Below, piece by piece: positions 55,201-63,654 of a stretch of DNA of 64,000 nt. This DNA comes from Leptospiraceae bacterium (GTDB taxonomy: Bacteria; Spirochaetota; Leptospiria; Leptospirales; Leptospiraceae). Position 1 is the first letter of the stretch; each line of letters opens with the position of its first letter. Both the position numbers and the translations under genes were made by a program. The stretch spans positions 124,001 through 188,000 of the forward strand of contig JADJSX010000029.1 of NCBI GenBank assembly GCA_016711485.1. Reading direction: 5' to 3'. A model generated the notes under the pieces. That model ran no database searches. It was not told the origin of the DNA and saw only the letters and a list, made by a program, of their open reading frames with translations.

Positions 55201-55406
55201 GTCTTATTCCGACTGCCTATAGCATTGGCGGATCTGATCCGGTTTTAGTACCGATGACACTTGCTCTTGCTTGGGGACTTGGATTTGGAACTCTCGGAGC
55301 TTTAATTTTTATTCCGACTATATTTTCTATTGGATACGATTTTCGGGACAGATGGAAAGAATTTAGAAAAAATTTCAAATTACAAAAGGTTAAGGTAGGA
55401 AGTTAA
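52272..55406 (+). CDS. RND-family transporter (AcrB/CusA-like), unaccompanied
   Basis: 1044 residues with 12 helices and two large periplasmic loops. N-terminal FVYRPLISNLVILFLLLAGG, porter sequences such as FPGASPGDVEQKITIPIEE, TM4 with GMLVDNSIVISEN, and the C-terminal APILLTTFT-like RPIILTTFTTMAGLIP. In TM4 only one Asp (in VDN) replaces the AcrB pair, and in TM10 the Lys is absent (GVIVNTSIVLVDF). No periplasmic adaptor or TolC-type channel is adjacent. An export role is likely; substrate unknown. Confidence 0.9.
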   Translation: MKSIISYFVYRPLISNLVILFLLLAGGLSLLFIKREAFPNVNLYQVRISTIFPGASPGDVEQKITIPIEEKLREVSGFDTVRSISRNSESEINVKVDIDHKDPDKVVADIRRAVDQVTDLPPQVRDKPLVIEQKSSDFPVMEISVYGGNNEIELQTNAKFIQDELRKVEGVARVDAFAKRKKEWHVLVNPTLKQKYSVGFSDIISSIAERNVSIPGGSINAEYTKDIRVSGEFTEISDLNKLPVRANESGNQIFISQIARLKDTYEKERTLARTNGYDAVNLLIIKKEQSDIIRTVKKIEEKIPFLKKQIPESIQILELNNEGTKTINRLDVVTTNSFQGLILIFIVLFIFFSFRDSVLTSLSLPLSLLGSLLFMPILDISFNLISMLGIIISLGMLVDNSIVISENIYTYKLKGMTSSEAAIQGTSELVVPIVGSYLTTVAAFIPMLSMSGIMGKFIYQIPLMVIITLTMSLFESFFLLPVRIAKYGRDKSIVKETFFGRLRGKLDVFFETVIAKFESFTRILIRRRYLTIFVLFLIFVGSVATLTLMKFNLFPKEGVEQVIVKAEFPPYYTARETLTRMQYVEPILNRIPKSEIIGYTVKIGIQQIDPTDPLARVGEHLGMVHLYFIPENERKRTTAEIMAELEEELKKIPNAETVFIEELINGPPIGAAVTVAVEGKDYKTLKIISKDVQDFLASMDGVKNIADDYKKGREEIIIALDSAKSAATGISVATTASFVRSAFEGNEASRFRIGKEEVRIKVLNDDQYRMSQNDINRVNIINRYGLLTPIYSIVNINSEQGIEALLHFDFEKAITITANVDEKITTSGIVNGKLIDKFKDVENKYPGYTLKFRGEEADTNKSMASLASAGIVAMFGIFAILALIFNNTLKPIFIIMSIPLGLIGVIFGFLISNKSLSFLAMIGIIGLAGVIVNTSIVLVDFIDELQKKGLDKYESLVKASSGRFRPIILTTFTTMAGLIPTAYSIGGSDPVLVPMTLALAWGLGFGTLGALIFIPTIFSIGYDFRDRWKEFRKNFKLQKVKVGS

Positions 55407-55413
55407 ATTTATT

Positions 55414-55443
55414 TTGGGCTCGAGAGGAATTAATCGAGCTCAA
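55414..55443. terminator. Shared hairpin between convergent RND and MerC-like genes
   Basis: A 10-bp stem (one G-T pair) centred on GCTCGA/TCGAGC with a 10-base loop. It ends at the stop codon of the convergent MerC-like gene. Confidence 0.5.
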
Positions 55444-55851
55444 TTAATGTTTACATTCTGCTTGGTGAATATGCGTTAGCTTCAAATTCCAAAAAAGTGT
55501 TGAGGCAATTGATAACGCTCCGAGAGCATCTGTCCATGGTTTGAATAGAATTGGCATAAACCAATTACTTCCAACTAAGATAATGATTGCAAATAAAAAT
55601 AAAGCTACTAGTTGGACTTTTCTGTGGATTTTGAAACCGGAGAATAAAGTGAATCCTGCAATTAAAATGGAAACGAGAAGAGAAAGATGTTCTAAAATTT
55701 CATTTTCAAAAAAAGCTATTCCAGTCAAAGGAGCCAATAGAATTATTAAAGGAAATGCTAAACAATGAATCGTGCAAGCTATGGATAAAAACATTCCAAC
55801 AGCACTAATTGAATCTAAGTTTCCTAAATTTTTTCGCAAAATGGATAACAT
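55444..55851 (-). CDS. MerC-family membrane protein
   Basis: 135 residues from ATG 55851 (an upstream in-frame start at 55920 would cover the promoter). Four helices and the MerC motif SIACTIHCLAFPLIIL with two Cys, plus a His/Cys-rich tail (HIHQAECKH). MerC proteins were found as mercury transporters, but many homologues are near zinc- or iron-regulated genes. The tail could bind metal. Confidence 0.78.
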   Translation of the reverse strand: MLSILRKNLGNLDSISAVGMFLSIACTIHCLAFPLIILLAPLTGIAFFENEILEHLSLLVSILIAGFTLFSGFKIHRKVQLVALFLFAIIILVGSNWFMPILFKPWTDALGALSIASTLFWNLKLTHIHQAECKH

Positions 55852-55871
55852 TGTATAAGTTTTACTCTCCC

Positions 55872-55904
55872 ATGCAACATAGTTGCATAAACTTTTTTTG
55901 TCAA
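55872..55904 (-). promoter_or_regulatory. Promoter with overlapping palindromic operator, upstream of MerC-like gene
   Basis: On the - strand TTGACA (55899-55904) and TATGTT (55876-55881) are 17 bases apart. A 7-3-7 palindrome, ATGCAAC ata GTTGCAT at 55872-55888, covers the -10 box, a standard place for a repressor. For a metal-handling protein a Fur/Zur- or ArsR-type regulator is a natural guess. Confidence 0.55.
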
Positions 55905-55996
55905 ATCCTTTTATCCTCAAATCAGATACGAAGTAGAAATTCTAAGTTTACAAAAACAATAGAATATTAGAGTTTGGGACTAACGAAAGGAGTCAT

Positions 55997-57091
55997 ATGA
56001 AAATAATAAAAAAATTTCTAATCAGCCTTGCTGCCCTAATTGCCATTTTAGGTCTCGGATTATTTGCGTTTGTATACAGTCTTACTTATCACCCATCTGA
56101 TTTAGAGGAACAAAAAGTTAGTTGCAAACCAAATGCACCTACTTTAAATCCAGGACAAATAGTAAAAGTTTTGAATTGGAACGTACAGTTTATGGCCGGA
56201 AAAAAATATGTATTCTTTTTTGATGTTCCTAAAGGCGATGGTCCTGATGAAAGACCAGAACCCACTGAAATTCAGAAAACTTTGGCTGAAGTTGCACGGG
56301 TTATTAAGGAAGAAAGTCCAGATATAGTTCTACTGCAAGAAGTAGATGACGGAGCCAAAAGAACGGATAATCAAGATCAGCTTCTAGAATTATTAAAGTT
56401 ATTACCAGAAGAGTACGTTTGTAGTTCATCTGCATTTTATTGGAAAAATACCTATTTGCCGCATCCTAGAGTGCAAGGTTCTACTGGTATGAAAGTTTCC
56501 ACTATTAGTAAATATAAAATTGAATCTGCGGTGCGTCACGCTTTGCCTATTATTCCTGCTGATCCAATTACCAAACAGTTTGGGCTAAAAAGAGCAATTC
56601 TAGAAGCAAAAATGCCTATTTCTAACTCTAAATATCTTTATGCAATGAATACTCATTTAGATGCATTTGCTCAAGGGTATGATACGATGGAAAAACAAAT
56701 ACTTTATTTGAAGGATTTATTTAATAAGAGAAATTCCGAAAAAGTGGCATGGTTTATTGGGGGTGATTTTAATTTACTTCCGCCTAACTTTGATTTGTCA
56801 ACTCTCATGAAAACTCATCAAGAATTTTATAATCCAAAATCGGAAATTGGTGTCTTATTTGATTCCTTTAAATCCTCTGTACCTTTAGGTGTTCTCGGTG
56901 GAAAAGACAAGGATGTTTATTATACTCATATCGCAAATGATCCAGACGCAAATGGGAAACCAGATAGAACGATTGATTATATTTTCCATTCTGATGAAAT
57001 TCAAACACAGTTTTATTCAGTTCGAAAAAAAGATACAGCAGAGATTTCTGACCATTTGCCGTTAATTGTTGAAATAAAAATTCCAGAATAA
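55997..57091 (+). CDS. Endonuclease/exonuclease/phosphatase-family protein, membrane-anchored
   Basis: 364 residues with an N-terminal hydrophobic segment (about 7-28; signal peptide or anchor). EEP fold: VLNWNVQFM, DIVLLQEVDDG (Glu), NTHLDAFAQGYD, IGGDFNLLP and a C-terminal DHLPLIVEI. Substrate not deducible: EEP members include DNases, sphingomyelinases and phosphoinositide phosphatases. Secreted location and size would fit a hydrolase acting outside the cell, but the motifs do not specify this. GAAAGGAG precedes the ATG. Confidence 0.82.
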   Translation: MKIIKKFLISLAALIAILGLGLFAFVYSLTYHPSDLEEQKVSCKPNAPTLNPGQIVKVLNWNVQFMAGKKYVFFFDVPKGDGPDERPEPTEIQKTLAEVARVIKEESPDIVLLQEVDDGAKRTDNQDQLLELLKLLPEEYVCSSSAFYWKNTYLPHPRVQGSTGMKVSTISKYKIESAVRHALPIIPADPITKQFGLKRAILEAKMPISNSKYLYAMNTHLDAFAQGYDTMEKQILYLKDLFNKRNSEKVAWFIGGDFNLLPPNFDLSTLMKTHQEFYNPKSEIGVLFDSFKSSVPLGVLGGKDKDVYYTHIANDPDANGKPDRTIDYIFHSDEIQTQFYSVRKKDTAEISDHLPLIVEIKIPE

Positions 57092-57113
57092 GTTACTCAA
57101 CATTCTATTTATA

Positions 57114-57160
57114 ATTATGGAACTTGAACTTAGGTTAGAATTTACGCTCAGTTCCATAAT
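57114..57160. repeat. Imperfect inverted repeat downstream of the EEP gene
   Basis: ATTATGGAAC (57114-57123) and its exact complement (57151-57160) enclose 27 bases. Could be a long-loop terminator or a small repeat; the remaining interval to 57294 holds nothing I can assign. Confidence 0.4.
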
Positions 57161-57294
57161 AATTGTATCCCAAAAAAAGATTCTAGATGTGACATAACGA
57201 TATGAATTTTTTAGGTTTATTTTCCGATAATATAGTAACATAAGTTTCGATTATCGATTGTCTAATGATTGAAACAACTTATTTCAGGTAAAAT

Positions 57295-58467
57295 ATGAAC
57301 TTAAAAAAACTAGTTATAACATTTCTTTTTCCTATCTTTATGGTTAATGTTAGCCTAATAGCACAAGAAAAAAAATCAGCCCTCCCTGCAAGCATATCGG
57401 ATTTGGCCGGACTCTGGGAAGTCTCTAAGATAGAGCAACCTTATGGTTCTTCCGACACGAGTTCCGTTCAACAATGGATTGGAAAAAAAATATCGGTTTC
57501 GCAGGGTAAAATTCAAATGTTGGATGAATTTGAACTCTACGGAAAATTAAATTTCACTGGAAAAGAATGTGATACCAGTGGCGGAGTTGTTAGACCGATT
57601 AGTTTCCAAAAATATTCTAAGTATGATGCGGCTAATAAAGATTCTCTCATAATCAAACCGGACGAAAAACTTGCTTTGGGTGATTTTTTTACATGTAAAA
57701 ATACTCCGTTTGCGGAATTTCTATATATCCCAAAACAAGAATCTATTGTCTTATATTCTCCAGCACCGGGTGCGGCTAATACTTCTTTATCCAGTGGATT
57801 TTTTGTTTTTTTAAAAAGAATATCTAAAACTCCAATTATAACTGCTAGTGTACCTTCTGGGGATATAATCCCTGCAAATTTTAGTTTTACCGATAAGGCT
57901 GTGGATGCGATCAAAGAGCTGGAGTCCTATCGAGATTATCTGTATTTAGATGGTAATAGCAATTACATCTTTGGATACGGTCACTTAGTCGCTCCTAACC
58001 CAAAATTAGTATCCGAAGGTTATGATCATCCGAAAGAAATTAAAGAAGAAATTGAAACTCTCAAAACAAAGTATGGAACAGGTTCTGGAAATGGAACTGC
58101 AACCACAGAAGAACGAAATAGTGCTGTCGATTCATATTTGAGAAAAGATCTAGATATCATAGTTAAAAATATGAAAAAAAATATTTCAGTTTCTCTTTCG
58201 CAAACTAAAATAGATGCAATTGTAATTTATCTTTTTTGGAGAGGTTCTTATCCAAACACGACTACGACTAACGGAAAAATGGTATTAGAATTTTATCAAT
58301 TAATCAATGCAAAAAATGATTCCGGTGTTGCAGAATTTATGAGAACACGTTTAAAAAAAGATATAGATGGAAACGATATTCCGTTTAGACCTGGTCATCC
58401 TGATAGGCATAACAAAACAGCTACTCTTTATACAGATGGAGTTTATGCAAATCCTTGGCTCTGGTAA
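57295..58467 (+). CDS. Secreted protein with GH24 lysozyme-like C-terminal domain
   Basis: 390 residues. Signal peptide (about 1-22, ending LIAQ). A lipocalin-like N-terminal part (LAGLWEVSKIEQPYG), about 30-175, then a C-terminal lysozyme-like domain: TDKAVDAIKELESYRDYLYL and IFGYGHLVAP. The Glu in ELESYRD fits the GH24 general acid. The usual Thr of T-x-GYG is replaced (YIFGYGH), so muramidase activity is probable but not certain. Located near an M23 peptidase gene. Confidence 0.7.
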   Translation: MNLKKLVITFLFPIFMVNVSLIAQEKKSALPASISDLAGLWEVSKIEQPYGSSDTSSVQQWIGKKISVSQGKIQMLDEFELYGKLNFTGKECDTSGGVVRPISFQKYSKYDAANKDSLIIKPDEKLALGDFFTCKNTPFAEFLYIPKQESIVLYSPAPGAANTSLSSGFFVFLKRISKTPIITASVPSGDIIPANFSFTDKAVDAIKELESYRDYLYLDGNSNYIFGYGHLVAPNPKLVSEGYDHPKEIKEEIETLKTKYGTGSGNGTATTEERNSAVDSYLRKDLDIIVKNMKKNISVSLSQTKIDAIVIYLFWRGSYPNTTTTNGKMVLEFYQLINAKNDSGVAEFMRTRLKKDIDGNDIPFRPGHPDRHNKTATLYTDGVYANPWLW

Positions 58468-58568
58468 TTAGAAAGTAACCTCTAAACTGATAGGTGAATT
58501 TGTTATTTACTTATCAGTTAAAAAAATCTCGATTTTATATCTTATTTTCTCTCAAAACAAGGTGTTTT

Positions 58569-59234
58569 ATGAATCGGTTAAATTTATTAATTGTTAGTAT
58601 ATTTTGCATTCTTGTTTTGCCATATTTATTTTCCGAAGATAACCAACGAAAGGGGTCAATTAAAAATTTAACACAGACTCATGTTGTCACTAACGTAGTT
58701 GATCTAACTTTTAACGAAAAAAAGATAATAGCCTTAGTAAATGGTTCGACTCAACTTGAATACAAACTTACAGGAGAAACCATCTCTATCATTAAAGAAT
58801 TTGGAGAAATGGGACTTGTAATCACCAATAAAAATCTATTGGCTATTTCGAGTAACGCAACTGAATTTATTAGGCAACCATTGTTCGGTGATACAGGAAT
58901 AACTTATACAATTGCGAATTCTATTTTATTTGTGGTTACAAATAAAAAAATATATGTTTACACAGTCTCGACTTCTGACTGGAAAAAAATCGACCTAACT
59001 GGCGAAATTGTACAAAGTCATGCTGCTTACAATAAAACTGGAACACTTATTACTAACAAAAGAATTATTTCCTATTCGGAAAATCTTCAGGAGTTTCATT
59101 TTTATTCTATAGATGCATTTACCCCTATTTACAGTTATACAGTTTTAGAAAATAAGATTGTATATGATAGTTTACAGAAAACAATAATCTACCGGCCTGC
59201 GACTGGAGATTATTCAGTTGTCAATTTCAATTAG
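58569..59234 (+). CDS. Exported beta-rich protein, unknown function
   Basis: 221 residues from ATG 58569, which has AAGG upstream; an in-frame ATG at 58494 is less plausible because it precedes the signal sequence. Signal peptide NRLNLLIVSIFCILVLPYLF, then repeated beta-strand units with Thr/Asn/Ile (LVITNKNLLAISSN, LFVVTNKKIYVYTV, TLITNKRIISYS), which look like propeller-type blades. No family named. Confidence 0.6.
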   Translation: MNRLNLLIVSIFCILVLPYLFSEDNQRKGSIKNLTQTHVVTNVVDLTFNEKKIIALVNGSTQLEYKLTGETISIIKEFGEMGLVITNKNLLAISSNATEFIRQPLFGDTGITYTIANSILFVVTNKKIYVYTVSTSDWKKIDLTGEIVQSHAAYNKTGTLITNKRIISYSENLQEFHFYSIDAFTPIYSYTVLENKIVYDSLQKTIIYRPATGDYSVVNFN

Positions 59235-59268
59235 TCTAAATTTTTGGATATTAAGTCTTACTTGAACT

Positions 59269-59376
59269 TATATACCATTTCTCATAAATAAGTTGCGCTA
59301 TTTTCACAAATGGGATATTGCCAAAAGAAAGTTATCTAGTTCTAAATCGGAATTTACTTTTGGCGACGGGTATATA
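59269..59376. repeat. Copy D of a MITE-like repeat family
   Basis: 108 bp. The right end, reverse-complemented, reads TATATACC, four bases, GCCAAAAG, then TAAATTCC; the left end begins TATATACC. In reverse orientation the interior aligns with copy A (TCCCATTTGTGAAAATAGCG against TCCCAATTGTCAAAAATAGCG). It fills most of the interval before the M23 peptidase gene and ends 27 bases before its start. Confidence 0.65.
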
Positions 59377-59403
59377 AAAAGTCAAATGACTTGAAAGGGA
59401 AAA

Positions 59404-61209
59404 ATGAAGTTTAGAAATTTGTTTTCTGTTATTCTCGTAATCGTCCTTATTTGCGCCTATAACTTATTATCCGAAAGTAGTAATTCAACTGAAGTTACTA
59501 GTAAATTACCTGAGTATGGTTGGCCTATTTTGGGAAATAAATTAGTCACTGGTAGTTTTGGTGAATTTAGATACTACCATTTTCATTTAGGGCAAGACTT
59601 TGCTACTGAGGCTAAGAATGGAATTCCGCTAATTGCTATGACTGACGGGAAAGTTATAAAACTTCAAAGTTATAGATATTCGATTGGAAATGCAATTATT
59701 CTACTTCATGATGACGGATATATGAGTCGTTATGGTCATATGAGTGCTTTCGCGGATAACGTTTGGTCATCTATCCAAGATAAAGATGTATTAGAAAAAA
59801 AGAAAAGACGGCAAGACTTTGAGTATACACTAACTAACTCTGAACAAATTCGAGTGAAAAAGGGCGACGTTATTGGGTATTCCGGTGACACTGGTATAGG
59901 TCCTTCTCATTTACACTTAGAAATATTTAAGGATAATATATATTATAATCCAGCTGATTTTGGGCTAAATTATTTTGCATTTGGCGGTATCAATGTATAT
60001 GCTGTGGATTTGGTTCCTGAAAATAATAAAGGTTTTATAAATGGAAAAAATATTACTAAAACACTTCGTTTTAAATTAGACAAAGATAAAAAATTAATTC
60101 CGATAAAAGATGAAATCATAAAAATTAAAGGGGAAGTGAGTGTGAGTGTTTACGGGAGCGAAACTTCTGGACGTAGTAATAGAATTGGATTTCAGAAAAT
60201 TCTTTTGCACTTAAATGGGACAGAACTCCAAGAAATTAATTTTAGTAAAATATCTAGTCTTCATACATTTAGATCTTGTTTCGTTTTAGATAATTATAGA
60301 AGCCGAATGAATGGAAAACCATTTAAGTATTTTACTCATACAAAAGAAGGAAATACATTACTTGGATTTAAAAATCAACAAGTTGGGTCAGGAATTATTA
60401 AATCTCAAAATTTGAAAGAGGGGGAAAATGAAATTACCCTTACTCTTTTTGGAATTTCAAAGAATCCGACCACCATTAAAATTAAAGCTATATCAGATAA
60501 TACAGATTACCCTGACGGAGAAATTAAAAAATATAATTTACAACATGATAACTATATAACTATTGCAACTCCGGATAAAAAGGGAGAGGCATTTTTTCCG
60601 GCGTATTCCATATTTACCCAAGGAAATTTTTCAATTGAAAAAAGTAAAAATCAAACAGTTGTAGATAAAGGAATTGGTTTAGAATCAGAGATATATACTG
60701 TTGATCCAGATTATAGAGAATTTAATTTGGGTTATGATTTGTATATCAAATTAGATAAAGAAATTAATCCTGAAAAATTTGGTCTTTACCAACTAAATAA
60801 TAAAGGAAAAATTATGAGAAATTTTTCAGGCATATATTTTAATACTACTGAAAAATTCTTTCGGGCCCGGATTAAAGCTACAGGTAATTTTGCTATACTG
60901 TCTGATTACGCAAAGCCAAATTTAAGAATTTATCGTCATAAGAATAATCATATATTTAAAGGCAGTGATTTTAAAATATATTTGATTACATCTGATGTAG
61001 GAACGGGAATTTCCGAACCAAGTTTACAAGTTAAAGTCGACGATAAGGAAGCTTATTTGGATTTAGATCCAGAAACAGGACTTAGGGAAATATTTTATCC
61101 TGATTCTATGAAAGATGTAGGAAAACATACAATTACCGCTAAGGCAAAGGATCGAGCAAATAACGAAGCTGAACCTTTGCTTTTTCTATATGAGGTTAAG
61201 GAAAAGTAA
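59404..61209 (+). CDS. M23 (LytM) peptidase-domain exported protein
   Basis: 601 residues. Signal peptide, then an M23 domain at about 35-195: YYHFHLGQDFA (HxxxD), YMSRYGHMSAF, and GPSHLHLEIF (HxH). All zinc ligands are present, so an active endopeptidase cutting peptidoglycan cross-bridges is likely. The C-terminal 400 residues are beta-rich with late Ig-like units (FKIYLITSDVGTGISEP) and probably place it in the envelope. Copy D of the repeat lies immediately upstream. Confidence 0.85.
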   Translation: MKFRNLFSVILVIVLICAYNLLSESSNSTEVTSKLPEYGWPILGNKLVTGSFGEFRYYHFHLGQDFATEAKNGIPLIAMTDGKVIKLQSYRYSIGNAIILLHDDGYMSRYGHMSAFADNVWSSIQDKDVLEKKKRRQDFEYTLTNSEQIRVKKGDVIGYSGDTGIGPSHLHLEIFKDNIYYNPADFGLNYFAFGGINVYAVDLVPENNKGFINGKNITKTLRFKLDKDKKLIPIKDEIIKIKGEVSVSVYGSETSGRSNRIGFQKILLHLNGTELQEINFSKISSLHTFRSCFVLDNYRSRMNGKPFKYFTHTKEGNTLLGFKNQQVGSGIIKSQNLKEGENEITLTLFGISKNPTTIKIKAISDNTDYPDGEIKKYNLQHDNYITIATPDKKGEAFFPAYSIFTQGNFSIEKSKNQTVVDKGIGLESEIYTVDPDYREFNLGYDLYIKLDKEINPEKFGLYQLNNKGKIMRNFSGIYFNTTEKFFRARIKATGNFAILSDYAKPNLRIYRHKNNHIFKGSDFKIYLITSDVGTGISEPSLQVKVDDKEAYLDLDPETGLREIFYPDSMKDVGKHTITAKAKDRANNEAEPLLFLYEVKEK

Positions 61210-61210
61210 C

Positions 61211-61561
61211 CTACCTTTCCCCAAAATAATTGGCTACTGCTAAGAATAATCCTCCCAGAAGTGCTGCAGAAAAACTCGGAACACTTAGCATTTGTGGGAA
61301 TAATCCTTTTATGACTAATATAATGACTGCATTTAGAATTAAACCAGCAATGCCCAACGTTAGGTAATATATCATTGCCCCTATGCCTAATGTTAATATG
61401 AGAATTAATTTTCTAGCGGCAAAATTTAATGCAATGAATACTAGGACGATTATGATTGCGTCTTTAATATCACCGTTTACTTTAAATCCTGCATCGATTA
61501 GAGGGAACAAAAACATCACGACTAAAACTTGTAAAACAATGGAAAGTAAAAATTTCTTCAT
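61211..61561 (-). CDS. Small membrane protein, phage-holin-4/YvlD-like
   Basis: 116 residues with four hydrophobic helices. The pattern RKLILILTLGIGAMIYYLTLG and LNAVIILVIKGLFPQ resembles the phage holin family 4_2 / YvlD membrane proteins. These are often chromosomal proteins unrelated to phage. No other phage gene is near, so a phage origin is not supported. Confidence 0.65.
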   Translation of the reverse strand: MKKFLLSIVLQVLVVMFLFPLIDAGFKVNGDIKDAIIIVLVFIALNFAARKLILILTLGIGAMIYYLTLGIAGLILNAVIILVIKGLFPQMLSVPSFSAALLGGLFLAVANYFGER

Positions 61562-61686
61562 TTAAGACTCCTTTGCTGAGTTTTTTGGGTTAGAATGAAA
61601 TTACAATAATTTTACTAAAAAAGCTTCTTGACTTCTGTGTTTTTCTATTTTCTTGTAATAGAAAAATTTCTCTGAGAGGTTATTTT

Positions 61687-62679
61687 ATGAGTGAAGGTAG
61701 TGATACTATCGATCAACTAAATGTTTCGAATAGGTTCTTATTTAAGGCTGACGCAGTCGATTTTGTTTTACTTCTAGTTAAGAACATATTCCTAACGATT
61801 ATTACATTTGGAATCTATTGGTTTTGGGCTAATGTTCGGACAACGCGATTTCTATACAATTCCACTCAATTTCAGAACCATAAATTTGACTATCATGCGA
61901 CTGGGGAAGAGAAACTTTTTGGTTTTTTAAAAGGTTTTGGTATTCTCGTGGTTGTGGGAATTGTAAACTTTATTATCACCTTATTATTTCAGAAAATTTT
62001 CGGAGAAGAAACTGGTTCTGTCTTAGGTGGGATTCTAATTTATGTAATTCTTTTTTTTGTTTTACCAATAATCATTATCGGTGCCCTTCGGTTTCGCTTA
62101 AGTAGAACTTCATTTAACGGCATACGGTTCCAGTTTTTAGGTAACCCGAAAAATTTTACGAAAATATTTTTCAAATTTGCTGGATTAACTTTAATTACCT
62201 TTGGACTTTATGCTCCTTGGGCTATAGTTGCAATTTCTACTTACATTGCAGAAAATTCCCTCTACGGAAATCATGCATTTGAATTACGTGTGAAGGCAGA
62301 TGAGTTATTTATATTATATATAAAAGGTTTCATTTTTTCATTTATTACTTTTGGAATTTATTCATTTTGGTTTCGGGCAAATTTGCATAACTTCTTTTGG
62401 AATAGTTATTACTTTCAAAATGGCAAAACTAATTCTAATTTAACGGGAGGAAAATTATTTGTAACCTTTTTGAAATCAGTTGGACTCATGATTATATCTT
62501 TAGGGATGGCATATCCGTGGGTGATTCTAATAAATAAAAAGGTCATCGTAGAAAGTTTAAGTTTTAGTTCGATTGTGGATTTTGAAGCTATATCAAATAT
62601 TCCTATGAATCCAGGCTCCGCGACTATCGATAGTATAGGCGGAGACGCATTAGATTCATTTGGATCTATAGCTGGATAG
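61687..62679 (+). CDS. DUF898 (YjgN-like) membrane protein
   Basis: 330 residues and six or more helices. The family repeat F-G-I/L-Y-x-x-W occurs three times: FGIYWFW (about 40), FGLYAPW (about 172) and FGIYSFW (about 221), each followed by a polar stretch with a Tyr/His/Asn pattern (QNHKFDYHATGEEKLFG; YGNHAFELRVKADELFI; QNGKTNSNLTGGKLFV). This shows internal duplication. DUF898 proteins are inner-membrane proteins of unknown function. Confidence 0.85.
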   Translation: MSEGSDTIDQLNVSNRFLFKADAVDFVLLLVKNIFLTIITFGIYWFWANVRTTRFLYNSTQFQNHKFDYHATGEEKLFGFLKGFGILVVVGIVNFIITLLFQKIFGEETGSVLGGILIYVILFFVLPIIIIGALRFRLSRTSFNGIRFQFLGNPKNFTKIFFKFAGLTLITFGLYAPWAIVAISTYIAENSLYGNHAFELRVKADELFILYIKGFIFSFITFGIYSFWFRANLHNFFWNSYYFQNGKTNSNLTGGKLFVTFLKSVGLMIISLGMAYPWVILINKKVIVESLSFSSIVDFEAISNIPMNPGSATIDSIGGDALDSFGSIAG

Positions 62680-63646
62680 AATTTTCTGATCTAGATTTAA
62701 TTACATTTAAAATATTTTCCTGAATATCGCGCATTAAAAAGTCGCTCCAGATTTCTGCATAAAAATTGAATCGTGTAGAAAGTCTGTAGCGGCTAAATAA
62801 ATGTAACCGCACTTGATTTTCATTAATTTTCTCAATCTCATATTCTCCGAGTAATGTATCAAAATACCTACCTCCTACCACAACATGCGAATCTAATGTG
62901 GTTAATGGTGTGTTTGCCGGCTCTGATTTAATTGAGAATGTCAGTTTTTTCTCATTATCCCATTCTGTAATAGTCTCTAAAAACATAAGTCCTTTTTCGA
63001 ATTTTGCTTCTCTTATTCCACCAATTCCTTCGTGTGATAGAGTTGCCTCTACTGGTTTTGGAAATCCCATAACATAAAAGAAACTATTTTGAGGTTCAGT
63101 AATTTTAGGAATTCTAGTGATTTGTCTCCAAACGTTAGACGGAGAATTGTTTATTAGAATGGAAGTGTTTACTTGTTTTGTAACGTCATCAAGTGGATAA
63201 CGTTCCTCTATGCCACTTACAATAAAAGGCGTAAATAATAATGCACCTAACGCAAAAGAATTCATTCTGTTAGAGTCTACTACCGAAAAAAATATTCCTG
63301 CTATAATCCCACCTAAAGAGGCAAGTGGAAGATAGATTGGAATTGCCATAATTAAACAAATTGTACCCTCTAGTCCAGTAATTAATGCGAGCAGTAAACA
63401 TAAAGAAGCCGTAGCCCACGGCATAAATATTCTGTAAGTCCAGGAACTTCTTGCAGAATCAGGTGCAAAATAAATGGTAATTGCTCCCAAACATACAGGC
63501 AATACAAAAACAAACCCTAATGTCATGATCCCAAATATATCCTTTAGTGATTCTGTTTTTAGAGAAAATTGACAGGTTAATCCGTACAATGCACCAATTA
63601 CAACACCGGTTAATAATGATAGGGAATTTCCTTTGGGTAAATTCAT
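62666..63646 (-). CDS. Membrane protein with C-terminal START/SRPBCC-like domain
   Basis: 326 residues from ATG 63646, with GTGAGG directly upstream. Five to six helices (about 10-155) are followed by a soluble domain (about 165-326) beginning STSILINNSPSNVWRQITRI. That Nxx-S-P-x-x-V-W start and the strand order fit SRPBCC-type lipid-binding domains. The C-terminal half overlaps the 3' end of the DUF898 gene on the other strand. It is probably cotranscribed with the next (upstream) gene, whose stop it overlaps. Confidence 0.65.
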   Translation of the reverse strand: MNLPKGNSLSLLTGVVIGALYGLTCQFSLKTESLKDIFGIMTLGFVFVLPVCLGAITIYFAPDSARSSWTYRIFMPWATASLCLLLALITGLEGTICLIMAIPIYLPLASLGGIIAGIFFSVVDSNRMNSFALGALLFTPFIVSGIEERYPLDDVTKQVNTSILINNSPSNVWRQITRIPKITEPQNSFFYVMGFPKPVEATLSHEGIGGIREAKFEKGLMFLETITEWDNEKKLTFSIKSEPANTPLTTLDSHVVVGGRYFDTLLGEYEIEKINENQVRLHLFSRYRLSTRFNFYAEIWSDFLMRDIQENILNVIKSRSENSIQL

Positions 63647-63654
63647 TTTTATCC

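Noticed and set aside
61211..61561. Holin-like similarity as evidence of a prophage
   Set aside because: The family is common on chromosomes and no other phage gene is nearby.
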